Source: an uncultured Collinsella sp. (GTDB lineage: Bacteria; Actinomycetota; Coriobacteriia; Coriobacteriales; Coriobacteriaceae). Taken from it: 13,655 nt of DNA. This document shows positions 1 through 7,240 of the stretch, piece by piece. The DNA is taken from contig CAKUEZ010000055.1 in NCBI GenBank assembly GCA_934646965.1, positions 1 through 13,655 on the forward strand. Direction: 5' to 3'. The translations under genes were made by a program, and so were the position numbers. A model generated the notes under the pieces. It was not told where the DNA came from. It was given only the letters and a program-made list of their open reading frames with translations, and made no database searches. Numbering within the stretch: position 1 is the stretch's first letter; the number at the start of each line of letters is the position of its first letter.

Positions 1-302
1 GCGGCCCAGGCGCATGGGTGGGAGCACATGCGCCAAGGTCGAACGTTTTCGTAGCACGCGAGGACATTGCCGTTGCGATCGATAAAGGCGATGTCGATGG
101 AATAGGCCATAAAGCAGGTGTGGACCGAGGAACAGCGAGGGAATGCCATGACAAGCGGCAGTCCGCTGACGGCAACCGGCTGCCGCCCCAGCATGCCGCG
201 CAGGCGCACGGCAAACGACTCCGCCACCACAAACTCGGCCGGCGTCCAGCCCAACCTGTTGAGCGCCCGCGCGTAGGCGATATAGGACGAGACCGCACTC
301 AC
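1..302 (-). CDS. DUF192 family protein, C-terminally cut by window edge
   Basis: About 100 residues are visible from a GTG start at 302; the gene runs off the left edge. The fragment ends in the DUF192 (COG1430) signature: a segment PLVMAFPRC near residues 49-57, then HTCFMAYSIDIAFIDRNG at 61-78, which matches the family pattern of an aromatic/Met strand followed by 'pLDi-Fid-dG-V'. The family's molecular function is not firmly established. The GTG lies inside the end of the upstream TadE-like gene and overlaps its TGA by 4 nt (GTGA), so the two are probably translationally coupled and the protein belongs to the Tad operon. It carries at least five cysteines in the visible part (57, 63, 83, 93, 97). 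No signal peptide is evident at the N-terminus. The family call is fairly secure from the motif; the role in pilus biology is inferred only from position. Confidence 0.72.
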   Translation of the reverse strand, partial: MSAVSSYIAYARALNRLGWTPAEFVVAESFAVRLRGMLGRQPVAVSGLPLVMAFPRCSSVHTCFMAYSIDIAFIDRNGNVLACYENVRPWRMCSHPCAWA

Positions 303-772
303 ATGACCACCCCCGGGCGCCATGGATCGACTGCCACCGCGCGCTCGTGCGTAAGCACAGCCGGCGCCCCCAGAGAAAAGCCGGCGATGCTCAGCGAGCT
401 CGGCCACGGCTCATAATGCATGGTGCAGGTATAGGTCCTAAATGTTCCAGACAGCGAAAGCAGCCCACCATCCGTCGCCGTGCCCTGCTCGCTCGAAACC
501 TCGACCTGCAGCTCATAGCCCTCCATGGCATCCTGAATTTGCGCCTGGACCGTCGCGGAAGCATCAACAGCGCTGTCGTCGCCCTCCCCGCCCGGCGCCA
601 CGGCATGAGCTAGCACGATGTCGGGCACCACGCGGTCGAAGCGCGCGACCGCGCCGGCAAAGATCATGACGTTGTACACGATGAGAGCCAGCACGAGCAG
701 GACGGGCGTGATCATGGCCATCTCGACCGTTGCCTGGGCGCGTTCCTCGCGCAAGCGCGTACGAACGACCAT
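299..772 (-). CDS. TadE-like pseudopilin (second copy)
   Basis: 157-residue TadE-like minor pilin of the Tad/Flp machinery. The ATG at 772 shares one base with the TAA of the upstream TadG-like gene (TAATG). A short basic leader (residues 1-12, two acidic residues before Ala12) precedes the type IV-like motif AQATVEM, with Glu17 at the +5 position if processing falls between Ala12 and Gln13. A hydrophobic helix follows at about 19-40. The rest is a soluble, probably extracytoplasmic domain with little similarity I can name; it contains a single Cys in a 'YTCTMHYEPW' stretch. TadE/TadF proteins are known pseudopilins processed by the Tad prepilin peptidase. It overlaps the DUF192 gene by 4 nt. 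It could equally be called TadF; the family does not separate cleanly by eye. Confidence 0.8.
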   Translation of the reverse strand: MVVRTRLREERAQATVEMAMITPVLLVLALIVYNVMIFAGAVARFDRVVPDIVLAHAVAPGGEGDDSAVDASATVQAQIQDAMEGYELQVEVSSEQGTATDGGLLSLSGTFRTYTCTMHYEPWPSSLSIAGFSLGAPAVLTHERAVAVDPWRPGVVM

Positions 773-2934
773 TACGACCCACCGCCAAACACACCCGCCA
801 GCGTGGCGACATCGACGGCGATCGGAATGGAGCCGCCGCCTGGCAGCGGAATCTCCGCAATGGTAAACACTGCCTCGTTGATCGTACGCTCGACCTGGTA
901 CTGCAGGGCCTCGCAAAGCGCCTTGGGGTCGGTTACACCAAGCGGAATCTTTCGCAGGCTGTCCTGAACTTTGGAAAGACCAGAGATGTCGGAACCCGGA
1001 CTCTTGATGACATTTGCGGTATCGGTCAGCACGGGCTTTCGCAGGCGCAGGTTGCACGGCTCAAGACCCAGCCCCGCCACAGAACCCGACACGGTGTCAC
1101 CAAGCCACGACGCAATGGAGCCCAGCACCCCGTTGCTTCCACCCAGGCCGCCAATCAGGCTGTCCATGAGTTCATCGGCCGCATGCTGGATATCTCCGTA
1201 ACCCACCAGCAACTGGCCCCAAACATCCATGACGCCGTCAAACGCCCCCACGATGCCTCCGCCCGAGCGCTCCTCCATCGTCGAGAAGAAACGCGCGAGC
1301 ACGTTATTTTGCGCGGTCGCGTCATCGGGTGCCAGCACCGCGGCGGAAATCGCGCCGCGATCGCCAAGCCTAACTGCCGTGTTAAACGAAGAGTTGAGTT
1401 CGTCGGGACTAGAAATGGAGCCCGAGACCGCAAAGGACACCACGCCATTGCGCCCGGGCGGAGCGATACGCGGGCGCTCGGCGGAAAGCGCCTTGATGGC
1501 ATCGTCGAATGCGCCGCCCGCGCGCTCGGCTTCGTCCTCGGTCTGACGCTCGAGTTCGATCTCTTTTTTGCGGCAATCGACATAGTCTTCCATGGCGTCT
1601 TTAAACCGATCAAAGTGATATTCGAAGCCGCTCTCGATTACCGATGTGGGCATGGGCACGCGAGCCAGGCTAAGCACGTCAAAGCCACAGCGCCCACACG
1701 GATCCTGCCCATCGTAATCGGCGATCGATGCCAATCTGCCTGGAGTTCCCTTTGCATAGTTGGGGCAGCTTGTTCCATAGTGAAGGTACGTCTTGCCATC
1801 ATTTGTGCTCGTCGGCCATATCGCATCGGTGTAGAGCTCGGTTGCGCGCACCTCATCCGAATTCCTCGGAAGCAACGGAATGTAGGACGAGATCTGCTCG
1901 CCATCGTCATGAATATAGGCTCGGTCGACCTCATCGCTCGCATAGCTGTAGAACGCCTTGCGCGCCGCGGATTCCGCCATCATCTCGACACTCGAACCCT
2001 TCGGCGCCTCAGTTGCCAAGCGCCGATGGTAGTACGCCTTCGCGCGGTCGAGCGCCTCCTGCGGCTCCCACGTAATACTCGAGGCAAAATGCGGGTTTTT
2101 GCCACCGGAAAGGTCCGTCAGACTCTTCGCACGCTCCCACATGCACGAACAGCTTCCGATTGCGTCTTTATCCGACCCGCCGCAGTCGGCAAGCCAGGCA
2201 CGCTCTTTGGCCTTTGCCGTTTTCTCGGACGCCTTCTGCAGCTCCTTGGCAGCATAGTCCAAGTCTTTTGAGGTGCTTTCGATGGCATCGGTCGAGATCT
2301 CGGACCCTTCGAGCGCGGCAAAATCCGAATCGGAGGTCCTGGGCACGGCGAGTGCCGTGCCGGTATAGGTCACGCCCTCGGTATCCTGCGCCGACACGGC
2401 CTGCATGGCACGCGCGGCAATTAAATACGGCAGGGCGGTCTCCACTTTCTGAAGACCCTTGGATGCACTTTTGGCAAACTTGTTGCGTGTCTTAATGACC
2501 TCGACACCGGTATCGACGATATCGGCCCCCGCCACCTCGGCACCCGGTATGAGCATGGCAACCAGACCGGTGCCGACGGTGGCAAAGCCCGCCAAACCCA
2601 AGCTCAAGATGCACGCATCGAGTACCGTGGCGGCCGTATGATAGGACGACACCACGTTGGCACCTGCCAGCGCACCGCTATCGGCCGCCACCTGCGTATC
2701 TCCGGCTCGCGACATGCTCCATATCGCCGCCGTCGAGGAAAACAGCAGCGTGAGCACAACCAAGATAACCACGGCAGAAGAGAGCGTGGTATAGGCGCCG
2801 TCTTCGATAAACAAATCGATACCGGTGCGGCCCATAAAGCCGCCCCGCTTTCGGCGGGAACCGGGACGCCGGCGGCGCGCCGAAATGCGGTTTGACCAAA
2901 AGCGTTTAATCCCAAGAAGCAATCCACGAATCAT
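772..2934 (-). CDS. Large TadG-like Tad pilus protein with Cys/His cluster
   Basis: 720 residues. The ATG at 2934 is chosen because GGAGGGAG (2938-2945) sits just upstream; longer in-frame extensions lack this. The N-terminus is basic, then EDGAYTTLSSAV (44-55) mimics the pilin leaders of its neighbours but without Glu at +5. A membrane helix follows (about 53-72), then TQVAADSGALAGA (80-92), the hallmark of TadG N-terminal domains. A second hydrophobic stretch lies at about 105-130. The long remainder should be extracytoplasmic. It has a Lys/Glu/Ala-rich, possibly coiled-coil section (about 220-250) and cysteines at 251, 262, 264, 390, 413, 416 and 454. C390 and the CGRC pair (413/416) with H385 could bind a metal. 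No von Willebrand A domain with a MIDAS motif is apparent, unlike many proteobacterial TadG proteins. The last third is Gly/Ser/Leu-rich. The start overlaps the upstream TadE-like gene by 29 nt. The assignment to the TadG group is by N-terminal motif and operon position. Confidence 0.78.
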   Translation of the reverse strand: MIRGLLLGIKRFWSNRISARRRRPGSRRKRGGFMGRTGIDLFIEDGAYTTLSSAVVILVVLTLLFSSTAAIWSMSRAGDTQVAADSGALAGANVVSSYHTAATVLDACILSLGLAGFATVGTGLVAMLIPGAEVAGADIVDTGVEVIKTRNKFAKSASKGLQKVETALPYLIAARAMQAVSAQDTEGVTYTGTALAVPRTSDSDFAALEGSEISTDAIESTSKDLDYAAKELQKASEKTAKAKERAWLADCGGSDKDAIGSCSCMWERAKSLTDLSGGKNPHFASSITWEPQEALDRAKAYYHRRLATEAPKGSSVEMMAESAARKAFYSYASDEVDRAYIHDDGEQISSYIPLLPRNSDEVRATELYTDAIWPTSTNDGKTYLHYGTSCPNYAKGTPGRLASIADYDGQDPCGRCGFDVLSLARVPMPTSVIESGFEYHFDRFKDAMEDYVDCRKKEIELERQTEDEAERAGGAFDDAIKALSAERPRIAPPGRNGVVSFAVSGSISSPDELNSSFNTAVRLGDRGAISAAVLAPDDATAQNNVLARFFSTMEERSGGGIVGAFDGVMDVWGQLLVGYGDIQHAADELMDSLIGGLGGSNGVLGSIASWLGDTVSGSVAGLGLEPCNLRLRKPVLTDTANVIKSPGSDISGLSKVQDSLRKIPLGVTDPKALCEALQYQVERTINEAVFTIAEIPLPGGGSIPIAVDVATLAGVFGGGS

Positions 2935-3418
2935 AGTCTCCCTCCAACCAGTCGGGACGCGAACGATATGAGACGTCGACCCTGAGCTCAACGTATCCGT
3001 CCGCGCTTGCGGTGCCCATGGCCTGCGCAAAGGCGCCGATCACGGGCAAGGGCTTCACGTCGCCGGCAATAGACACGGACGAGGTGCCGCCCGCGCCCGC
3101 CCGGCCCAACTCGATATCCCACGACAGCGGACCTCCTGCATGGAATATCGAGACGTTGGGTACCGCGGCGAGCCTACGGCGGGCAAACTCCTCCAAGTCG
3201 GCGTCGTCGTCTACCGTCGTCGTAGTCATAATCCGCGCGGTCTCGGCAGCAGCAGACTCCATGACTGCGCGGGTATACAGCAGGCACACTGGCTGCAATG
3301 CCAGCAAGATGAGCGTCAAAAACGTCGGAAGCAAAAAAGCGGCCTCCACCGTCGACTGTGCCCGGTCCTCACATGCGGCATCAATACAGCGCGATATCCT
3401 TGGCACCCGTCGCGGCAT
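2906..3418 (-). CDS. TadE-like pseudopilin (first copy)
   Basis: About 170 residues if translation begins at the ATG at 3418. The core is a clear TadE protein: EDRAQSTVEAAFLLP (17-31 in this numbering), a hydrophobic helix to about residue 48, then MESAAAETARIM, the typical helical continuation of TadE pilins. Predicted processing is between Ala20 and Gln21, placing Glu25 at +5. The C-terminal 100 residues are a soluble domain with alternating hydrophobic strands, ending in an aromatic, acidic tail. The start is uncertain: the ATG at 3418 and the in-frame GTG at 3406 both lie inside the upstream small pilin gene and neither has a good ribosome binding site. An ATT at 3385 touching the upstream TGA is an unconventional third option and would give a leader as short as that of the neighbours. 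The stop overlaps the TadG-like start by 29 nt. Confidence 0.82.
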   Translation of the reverse strand: MPRRVPRISRCIDAACEDRAQSTVEAAFLLPTFLTLILLALQPVCLLYTRAVMESAAAETARIMTTTTVDDDADLEEFARRRLAAVPNVSIFHAGGPLSWDIELGRAGAGGTSSVSIAGDVKPLPVIGAFAQAMGTASADGYVELRVDVSYRSRPDWLEGDYDSWIASWD

Positions 3419-3599
3419 CGATGATCGACATAGGGGCAATGCCATGCGACGCCGCCCGCTCGACCAACGCCGCCAGACGGCCATCGGTGCCGGCGCGCCA
3501 AAGGCCGGCGATTGCCAGCACAATCGAGAGCAGCGCCAACGTGACGATGGCGTATTCGACGGTCGATTGGGCAGACTCTTCGCGCAGGGCGTCTTGCAT
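3381..3599 (-). CDS. Small Flp/TadE-like pilin-related protein
   Basis: 72 residues. The ATG at 3599 follows the upstream stop by one base and is preceded by a strong purine-rich site (GGAGGAGGGG about 7 nt upstream). The leader MQDALREESAQSTVEYA is nearly the same as the C-terminal part of the Flp leader two genes upstream, with Glu15-Tyr16 in the position of the conserved Glu-Tyr of Flp pilins. A hydrophobic helix (about 17-34) follows, then a short 38-residue tail. It is close in length to mature Flp plus a little, so it may be a minor pilin or a second fibre subunit rather than a true TadE. Predicted cleavage is between Ala10 and Gln11. Its stop lies inside the following TadE-like gene. 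Function beyond 'processed by the same peptidase' is inference. Confidence 0.78.
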   Translation of the reverse strand: MQDALREESAQSTVEYAIVTLALLSIVLAIAGLWRAGTDGRLAALVERAASHGIAPMSIIDAATGAKDIALY

Positions 3600-3600
3600 T

Positions 3601-4167
3601 TCACGACCCCTCCTCCAAGCTCGTCTTTTGCGGAACCAGGCGCACCGCGCGCAGGCGGCACGACGCATCGCCCTCATCTGCGGCGACGGTTATCATGTCA
3701 ACCCATCCGCGGTCGTCGCGCACGATGGCGCCCCATAGGTTACCCTTGATGTCGATATAGCCGCTCAAGGCCAGATGCGCCGTGGACATCTCCCGGTAGG
3801 CGCGCAACATGTCCGCGGCAGCCTCCGTCATCGGACGGTCCTCGGACCACGCGAGCCGAGCCGCAATGGCACTGTCCCCAGACGGCTCCGGTACCGCACC
3901 CGCCTGGGTATCAAGCGATTGCAGAAAGGTCTGCGCCGTGACGGGCGCATCTCCGTCGGCGGCAGAAACGCCGTCATTTTGCACCGCATCATCCTGGGAC
4001 GCTACGGCAGCAGGAGCTTCGACGCTATCGGAACCATGCCGACGCGCAGCGCCCAGCCCCCACACCACAGCCACGATTGCCACGATCAAGCAGGCAAGCA
4101 CCAGCAGTAAACCGGCAGGGCGCCCATGTCCTACAGACTGTTGATGCCGTCGCTGATCGCGTTCCAC
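3601..4167 (-). CDS. Unrecognised single-TM protein within the Tad operon
   Basis: 188 residues; I do not recognise the family. The GTG start at 4167 overlaps the end of flp by 37 nt and has only a weak ribosome binding site (GAAGAG); later in-frame starts would cut into the membrane helix. The N-terminus is basic with one strong helix at about residues 18-38, then Arg-Arg, fitting a single-pass anchor with the rest outside or in the periplasm-like space. An acidic Ala/Asp/Val-rich linker (about 45-78) leads to a compact domain (about 80-188) with a helical part around 105-130 and a beta-rich part, GYIDIKGNLWGAIVRDDRGW, near 136-155. One Cys is present near residue 170. It lacks the pilin Glu+5 motif. 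Position between the major pilin and a minor pilin suggests an accessory assembly or surface role, which is inference. Coding is supported by tight packing and the clean C-terminal junction (TGA, one base, then ATG). Confidence 0.75.
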   Translation of the reverse strand: MERDQRRHQQSVGHGRPAGLLLVLACLIVAIVAVVWGLGAARRHGSDSVEAPAAVASQDDAVQNDGVSAADGDAPVTAQTFLQSLDTQAGAVPEPSGDSAIAARLAWSEDRPMTEAAADMLRAYREMSTAHLALSGYIDIKGNLWGAIVRDDRGWVDMITVAADEGDASCRLRAVRLVPQKTSLEEGS

Positions 4168-4364
4168 AGCTCTTCGACCTTGCCCTTAAACGCGACGATG
4201 GCGATGATGGCGATCACCACGAGCACGCCGACCAAGATGGCATATTCGGTGGTACCCTGTGCGCTCTCCTCCCGCAGTAACGCCCCCGTGTGCTGGCGAG
4301 CGCGAATTGCCTGGCAAAAAGCCCAGCTCCAGATCTTGCCTGCGATGTCAGTCATCGTGTTCAT
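4131..4364 (-). CDS. flp: Flp major pilin precursor
   Basis: 77-residue prepilin of the Flp/Fap family, the main fibre subunit of Tad pili. The ATG at 4364 has an excellent site, GGGAGG (4370-4375), five bases upstream, which directly follows the tadC stop; this is one of the strongest binding sites in the operon, in keeping with a high-copy structural protein. The leader is unusually long (35 residues) and contains Trp/Cys and basic residues before REESAQ. Cleavage is predicted between Ala35 and Gln36, putting Glu40-Tyr41 at +5/+6, the defining Flp motif. The mature part would be 42 residues: one hydrophobic helix (about 42-59) and a short amphipathic tail with a Trp. The residue at -1 is Ala where Gly is the family norm. 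A GTG-started membrane protein overlaps its 3' end. Confidence 0.93.
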   Translation of the reverse strand: MNTMTDIAGKIWSWAFCQAIRARQHTGALLREESAQGTTEYAILVGVLVVIAIIAIVAFKGKVEELWNAISDGINSL

Positions 4365-4374
4365 ATATTCCTCC

Positions 4375-5016
4375 CTACATCATCCCGCCTGCTCCCAGCA
4401 GCGGGCCCAATATGGATAGCAGCAGCGCCGGCAAAATGAGCGTGCCGGTGGGGATCAACAACTTGACGGGCGCCCGCTCGATTTCGCGCTCGACCGCGGC
4501 GCGATGAGCCGCACGGATCTCGCGGCTCTGCGCGGCAAGCGTCTCGGCAAGCGGGGCGCCCAGAGCGAGCGCTTGACCCACCGTGATGGCGAAGGTCTCG
4601 AGCGCCCGCACATCCAGGTCGCGCGCCGCCGCCATCAGCTCGTCCTCTCGCGTTCCCACGCCCACCTGCCACGCCATGCACGCCCGCTCAAGTCGGACCG
4701 CCAGCAACGATGCGCGATTGGCGCAAAAAATCTCGAGCGCGGCGTCAAACGAAAGCCCGGCAGATAGGCCCAGGCGCACGACGTCAATCATCTCGGACAC
4801 CTCGCCGAGCGTCACACGTTGCGCGTCCCTCGCCCCGACCGCTCTCCTAACGCGCGCGGCGACAGCGTCGGCCAGCGAACGGGCGGCAGCAAAGATCAAC
4901 GCCGCCTCACGCCTGCAGGCCATTGCGATATCGCGCGCCTCCGCACGCGCAAAACCCGTTGCGACAAAGGCGCTCAACGCGCACAGGCAAGCCGTCGCGG
5001 CAACCAGGGCACTCAT
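4375..5016 (-). CDS. tadC: TadC, Tad inner-membrane platform protein
   Basis: 213 residues. The ATG at 5016 overlaps the tadB TGA by 4 nt (ATGA) and has GAGG about 8 nt upstream. It carries the type II secretion F (T2SSF/GspF-like) domain at about residues 72-180: a four-helix cytoplasmic unit with EMIDVVRLGLSAGLSFDAAL near 75-94 and a second amphipathic block, ETFAITVGQALALGAPLAETL, near 140-160. Membrane helices are at about 3-20 and 185-205. TadB and TadC together form the platform that couples TadA to pilin extrusion. It is shorter than many TadC proteins of around 300 residues, mainly through a compact N-terminal region. The stop TAG is directly followed by the flp ribosome binding site. 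Confidence 0.9.
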   Translation of the reverse strand: MSALVAATACLCALSAFVATGFARAEARDIAMACRREAALIFAAARSLADAVAARVRRAVGARDAQRVTLGEVSEMIDVVRLGLSAGLSFDAALEIFCANRASLLAVRLERACMAWQVGVGTREDELMAAARDLDVRALETFAITVGQALALGAPLAETLAAQSREIRAAHRAAVEREIERAPVKLLIPTGTLILPALLLSILGPLLGAGGMM

Positions 5017-5939
5017 AATTCCATCCTCATAATGCGGCGGATAACCACCAGTGCGACGACATTGAGAGCCAGACCCAGCACCACGGCACCGGCCCCCGCG
5101 GGTGTCGCGAGACCGCGGCGAAAGTCGGCCGAAAGAAGCGCCAGCACCGCGCACATACCCGCCGGCATCGCCGCGACCATGTGCGCCGACATACGTGCCT
5201 GCGACGTCTTAACGTCCAGACGGCGCTTAAGCTCGATACGCTCCCCCACCATGCTTGCCGCCTCGGACAGCAAGCCGGCAAGCGGAGCACCGGTGCGCTG
5301 CGAGACCTTGAGCGCCAGGGTAACGAGCGAAAGCCCGGGCGCATCGACGCGAACCAGCAGATCATCCAAGGCGTCGGTTGCCGAGATGCCGCATTCAATG
5401 GCCGCGGCAACGCGCAAGAACTCGGTATGCACCGGCTCCTGCGCATGGGCACCAACAAAACGCATGCCCTGAGCCAGCGAATGCCCCGAGGCAAGTGACA
5501 TGGAAAGCGCCGTGAAAGCCTCGGGCATAGCCTCTTCCGCATCGTGCTGCTCGCGGCGACGATCAAAGGTGTCACGCGCGGCAGAAGCGGCAAACGGCGC
5601 CGCGAGCCCCAGGAAAAACCCAAGGGGCGAAAGCGATACCACGGCTAGCGCGATGCAGGCGACACCGCTCGACAGCAGCAAAAACGCCAACCGCGCCGCA
5701 TCGTCCTCGACAACAAGGCCCAAGCGGCCCGCAGGGATAAGCGATGCCCAAGAACGGGCCAGCTTTGTCAGCAGGTCATTTTCAACCAGCTCGCGAGGCA
5801 GCTTTTGCGCCACCGACTCCAGCGCCTGATGCGCCATCTCTTTTGGCGAGACCTGTGGCACGCGGGATTCCGCCCCGCACGCCGTCACAACAGACAGTCC
5901 TGCGAGGCCCCCTACGACGAGGGGCACAGCGATCTCCAT
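5013..5939 (-). CDS. tadB: TadB, Tad inner-membrane platform protein
   Basis: 308 residues. The ATG at 5939 has a near-perfect AGGAGGTG eight bases upstream, inside the end of tadA, giving a 28-nt overlap. Domain order: N-terminal membrane helix (about 3-21), a cytoplasmic linker, two helices (about 84-120), the T2SSF/GspF-like cytoplasmic domain (about 137-250; MPEAFTALSMSLASGHSLAQG at its start) and two C-terminal helices (about 252-269 and 280-302). This is the standard TadB layout. Its partner TadC follows with a 4-nt overlap. The N-terminal helix ends in VTACG, which resembles a lipobox, but a TadB membrane helix explains it better. Together with TadC it should transmit ATP-driven motion of TadA to pilin subunits in the membrane. 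Confidence 0.92.
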   Translation of the reverse strand: MEIAVPLVVGGLAGLSVVTACGAESRVPQVSPKEMAHQALESVAQKLPRELVENDLLTKLARSWASLIPAGRLGLVVEDDAARLAFLLLSSGVACIALAVVSLSPLGFFLGLAAPFAASAARDTFDRRREQHDAEEAMPEAFTALSMSLASGHSLAQGMRFVGAHAQEPVHTEFLRVAAAIECGISATDALDDLLVRVDAPGLSLVTLALKVSQRTGAPLAGLLSEAASMVGERIELKRRLDVKTSQARMSAHMVAAMPAGMCAVLALLSADFRRGLATPAGAGAVVLGLALNVVALVVIRRIMRMEL

Positions 5940-7240
5940 TCGTCCACCTCCTCTTGTGTAAGCGTTCCCGAGCGCAAGCCCTCTGCGATAAACGGCGGCT
6001 CACGGTCGAGCGTCCAAGTGCGCCCGGCAGCGTCGAACGTCACATAGCGCTCAAGCTCCACGCCACCCGTCGAAGCGCGACGCACCCCCGAGTACGATGA
6101 GACGAAGCGCTTGCCGTCCGCATGGCGCTCGGACATCACGATGCCGTCGAGCGCCATGGCGATCTGCTCCTCGATCAGCTCACTTGGAAGGTCGATGCCG
6201 TAGCGCGCGAGCAGCGTCAGTCGCACCACCGTCTCCTGCTCGGTTCCCGCATGAAGCGTGGTAAGCGAGCCGTCATGGCCGGTATTCATGGCCTGCAGCA
6301 TGTCGCAGCATTCCGCGCCGCGCACCTCGCCCACCACGATGCGATCGGGACGCATGCGCAAGGCGTTGGTCACCAGGTCGCGAATCGTGACCGCGCCCTC
6401 ACCTTCGATCGAGGCCTCGCGAGCCTCCAGACGCACGACATGGGGATGGTGCGCAAACTTAAGCTCGGCGGAATCCTCGATCGTCACAATGCGCTCGCCC
6501 GTGGAAATCTCGCACGACAGCGCATTGAGCAGCGTCGTCTTGCCCGAGCCCGTACCGCCCGCGACGGCCAGGTCCTGCCGCAGCGACACCGCGCACGACA
6601 GCAGCTGCGCATACCAAAGCGGCAGCGACCCCAACCCCACAAGCTCATCCAGCGAACAAATGCGGTCCGAGAACTTACGAATGGTAAGAATCGGCCCGTC
6701 AATCGCCACGGGCGGAATCACCGCGTTGACGCGGTAACCCGTCTTGAGGCGCGCGTTGACGATGGGGCTTCGCTCATCGATACGACGGCCGAGCGGAGAG
6801 ATGATGCGGTCGATCAGCACACGAATCTGCTCGTCGTCGTCAAATGCATGCTCGATGGGATACAGAACGCCGCCGCGTTCGAAAAAGGCGGAACGGCAGC
6901 CGTTGATCATGATCTCGGTGACGGTGTCGTCCTCGATGAGCGGCTGCAACGGCCCCAAGCCGACCACGTCGTCCAGAATTTCGTCGATGATGGTCTCACG
7001 CTCGGGCGTCGCCAGGTCGGTCGACTCCTCCACATTAAGAGCCGCCTCCACCGCCGGGCGCAGTTCGGTGCGGGCGAGCACCGGGTCGACGTAGGAGCTG
7101 ATGCGCGCCACCTCGTCGTACCCCATGCGGTCCATCACCGCGCGCTTGGTACGACGCTTGATCGCGCGATGGCGGCCCGCATCGACGGGCGCTGACGCCG
7201 CAGCCACACCGGCAGCTTTAATCCTTGTCTGCAAGCTCAT
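5912..7240 (-). CDS. tadA: TadA/CpaF secretion ATPase of the Tad pilus
   Basis: 442-residue hexameric ATPase of the VirB11/PilT/GspE superfamily that powers Tad pilus assembly in the cytoplasm. The ATG at 7240 overlaps the tadZ TGA by 4 nt and has GAGGGTGA upstream. Visible motifs: N-terminal domain with LGPLQPLIEDDTVTEIMING (about 95-114), the family entry motif; Walker A GGTGSGKTT (228-236); Asp box IVTIEDSAEL (251-260); Walker B region RIVVGEVRGAE (300-310) with the expected Glu; His box GHDGSLTTLHA (321-331). All catalytic motifs look intact. Length is ordinary for CpaF. It sits between tadZ and tadB, the usual order. It is a close relative of type II and IV secretion ATPases, but the neighbours settle the Tad assignment. 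Confidence 0.95.
   Translation of the reverse strand: MSLQTRIKAAGVAAASAPVDAGRHRAIKRRTKRAVMDRMGYDEVARISSYVDPVLARTELRPAVEAALNVEESTDLATPERETIIDEILDDVVGLGPLQPLIEDDTVTEIMINGCRSAFFERGGVLYPIEHAFDDDEQIRVLIDRIISPLGRRIDERSPIVNARLKTGYRVNAVIPPVAIDGPILTIRKFSDRICSLDELVGLGSLPLWYAQLLSCAVSLRQDLAVAGGTGSGKTTLLNALSCEISTGERIVTIEDSAELKFAHHPHVVRLEAREASIEGEGAVTIRDLVTNALRMRPDRIVVGEVRGAECCDMLQAMNTGHDGSLTTLHAGTEQETVVRLTLLARYGIDLPSELIEEQIAMALDGIVMSERHADGKRFVSSYSGVRRASTGGVELERYVTFDAAGRTWTLDREPPFIAEGLRSGTLTQEEVDEWRSLCPSS

Noticed and set aside
730..2271. A 513-codon open frame on the plus strand opposite the TadG-like gene
   Set aside because: High GC content creates long antisense frames; the minus-strand protein has clear TadG motifs, a good ribosome binding site and tight junctions, while this frame shows no domain and is rich in Arg/His.
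5876..5939. Lipobox-like VTACG at the N-terminus of TadB
   Set aside because: The N-terminal hydrophobic segment is the usual first membrane helix of TadB; no charged n-region typical of a lipoprotein signal precedes it.
6122..7195. A 357-codon plus-strand frame opposite tadA
   Set aside because: It is a shadow of a protein with intact ATPase motifs; its composition (Arg, His, Gln) is typical of antisense frames in GC-rich DNA.
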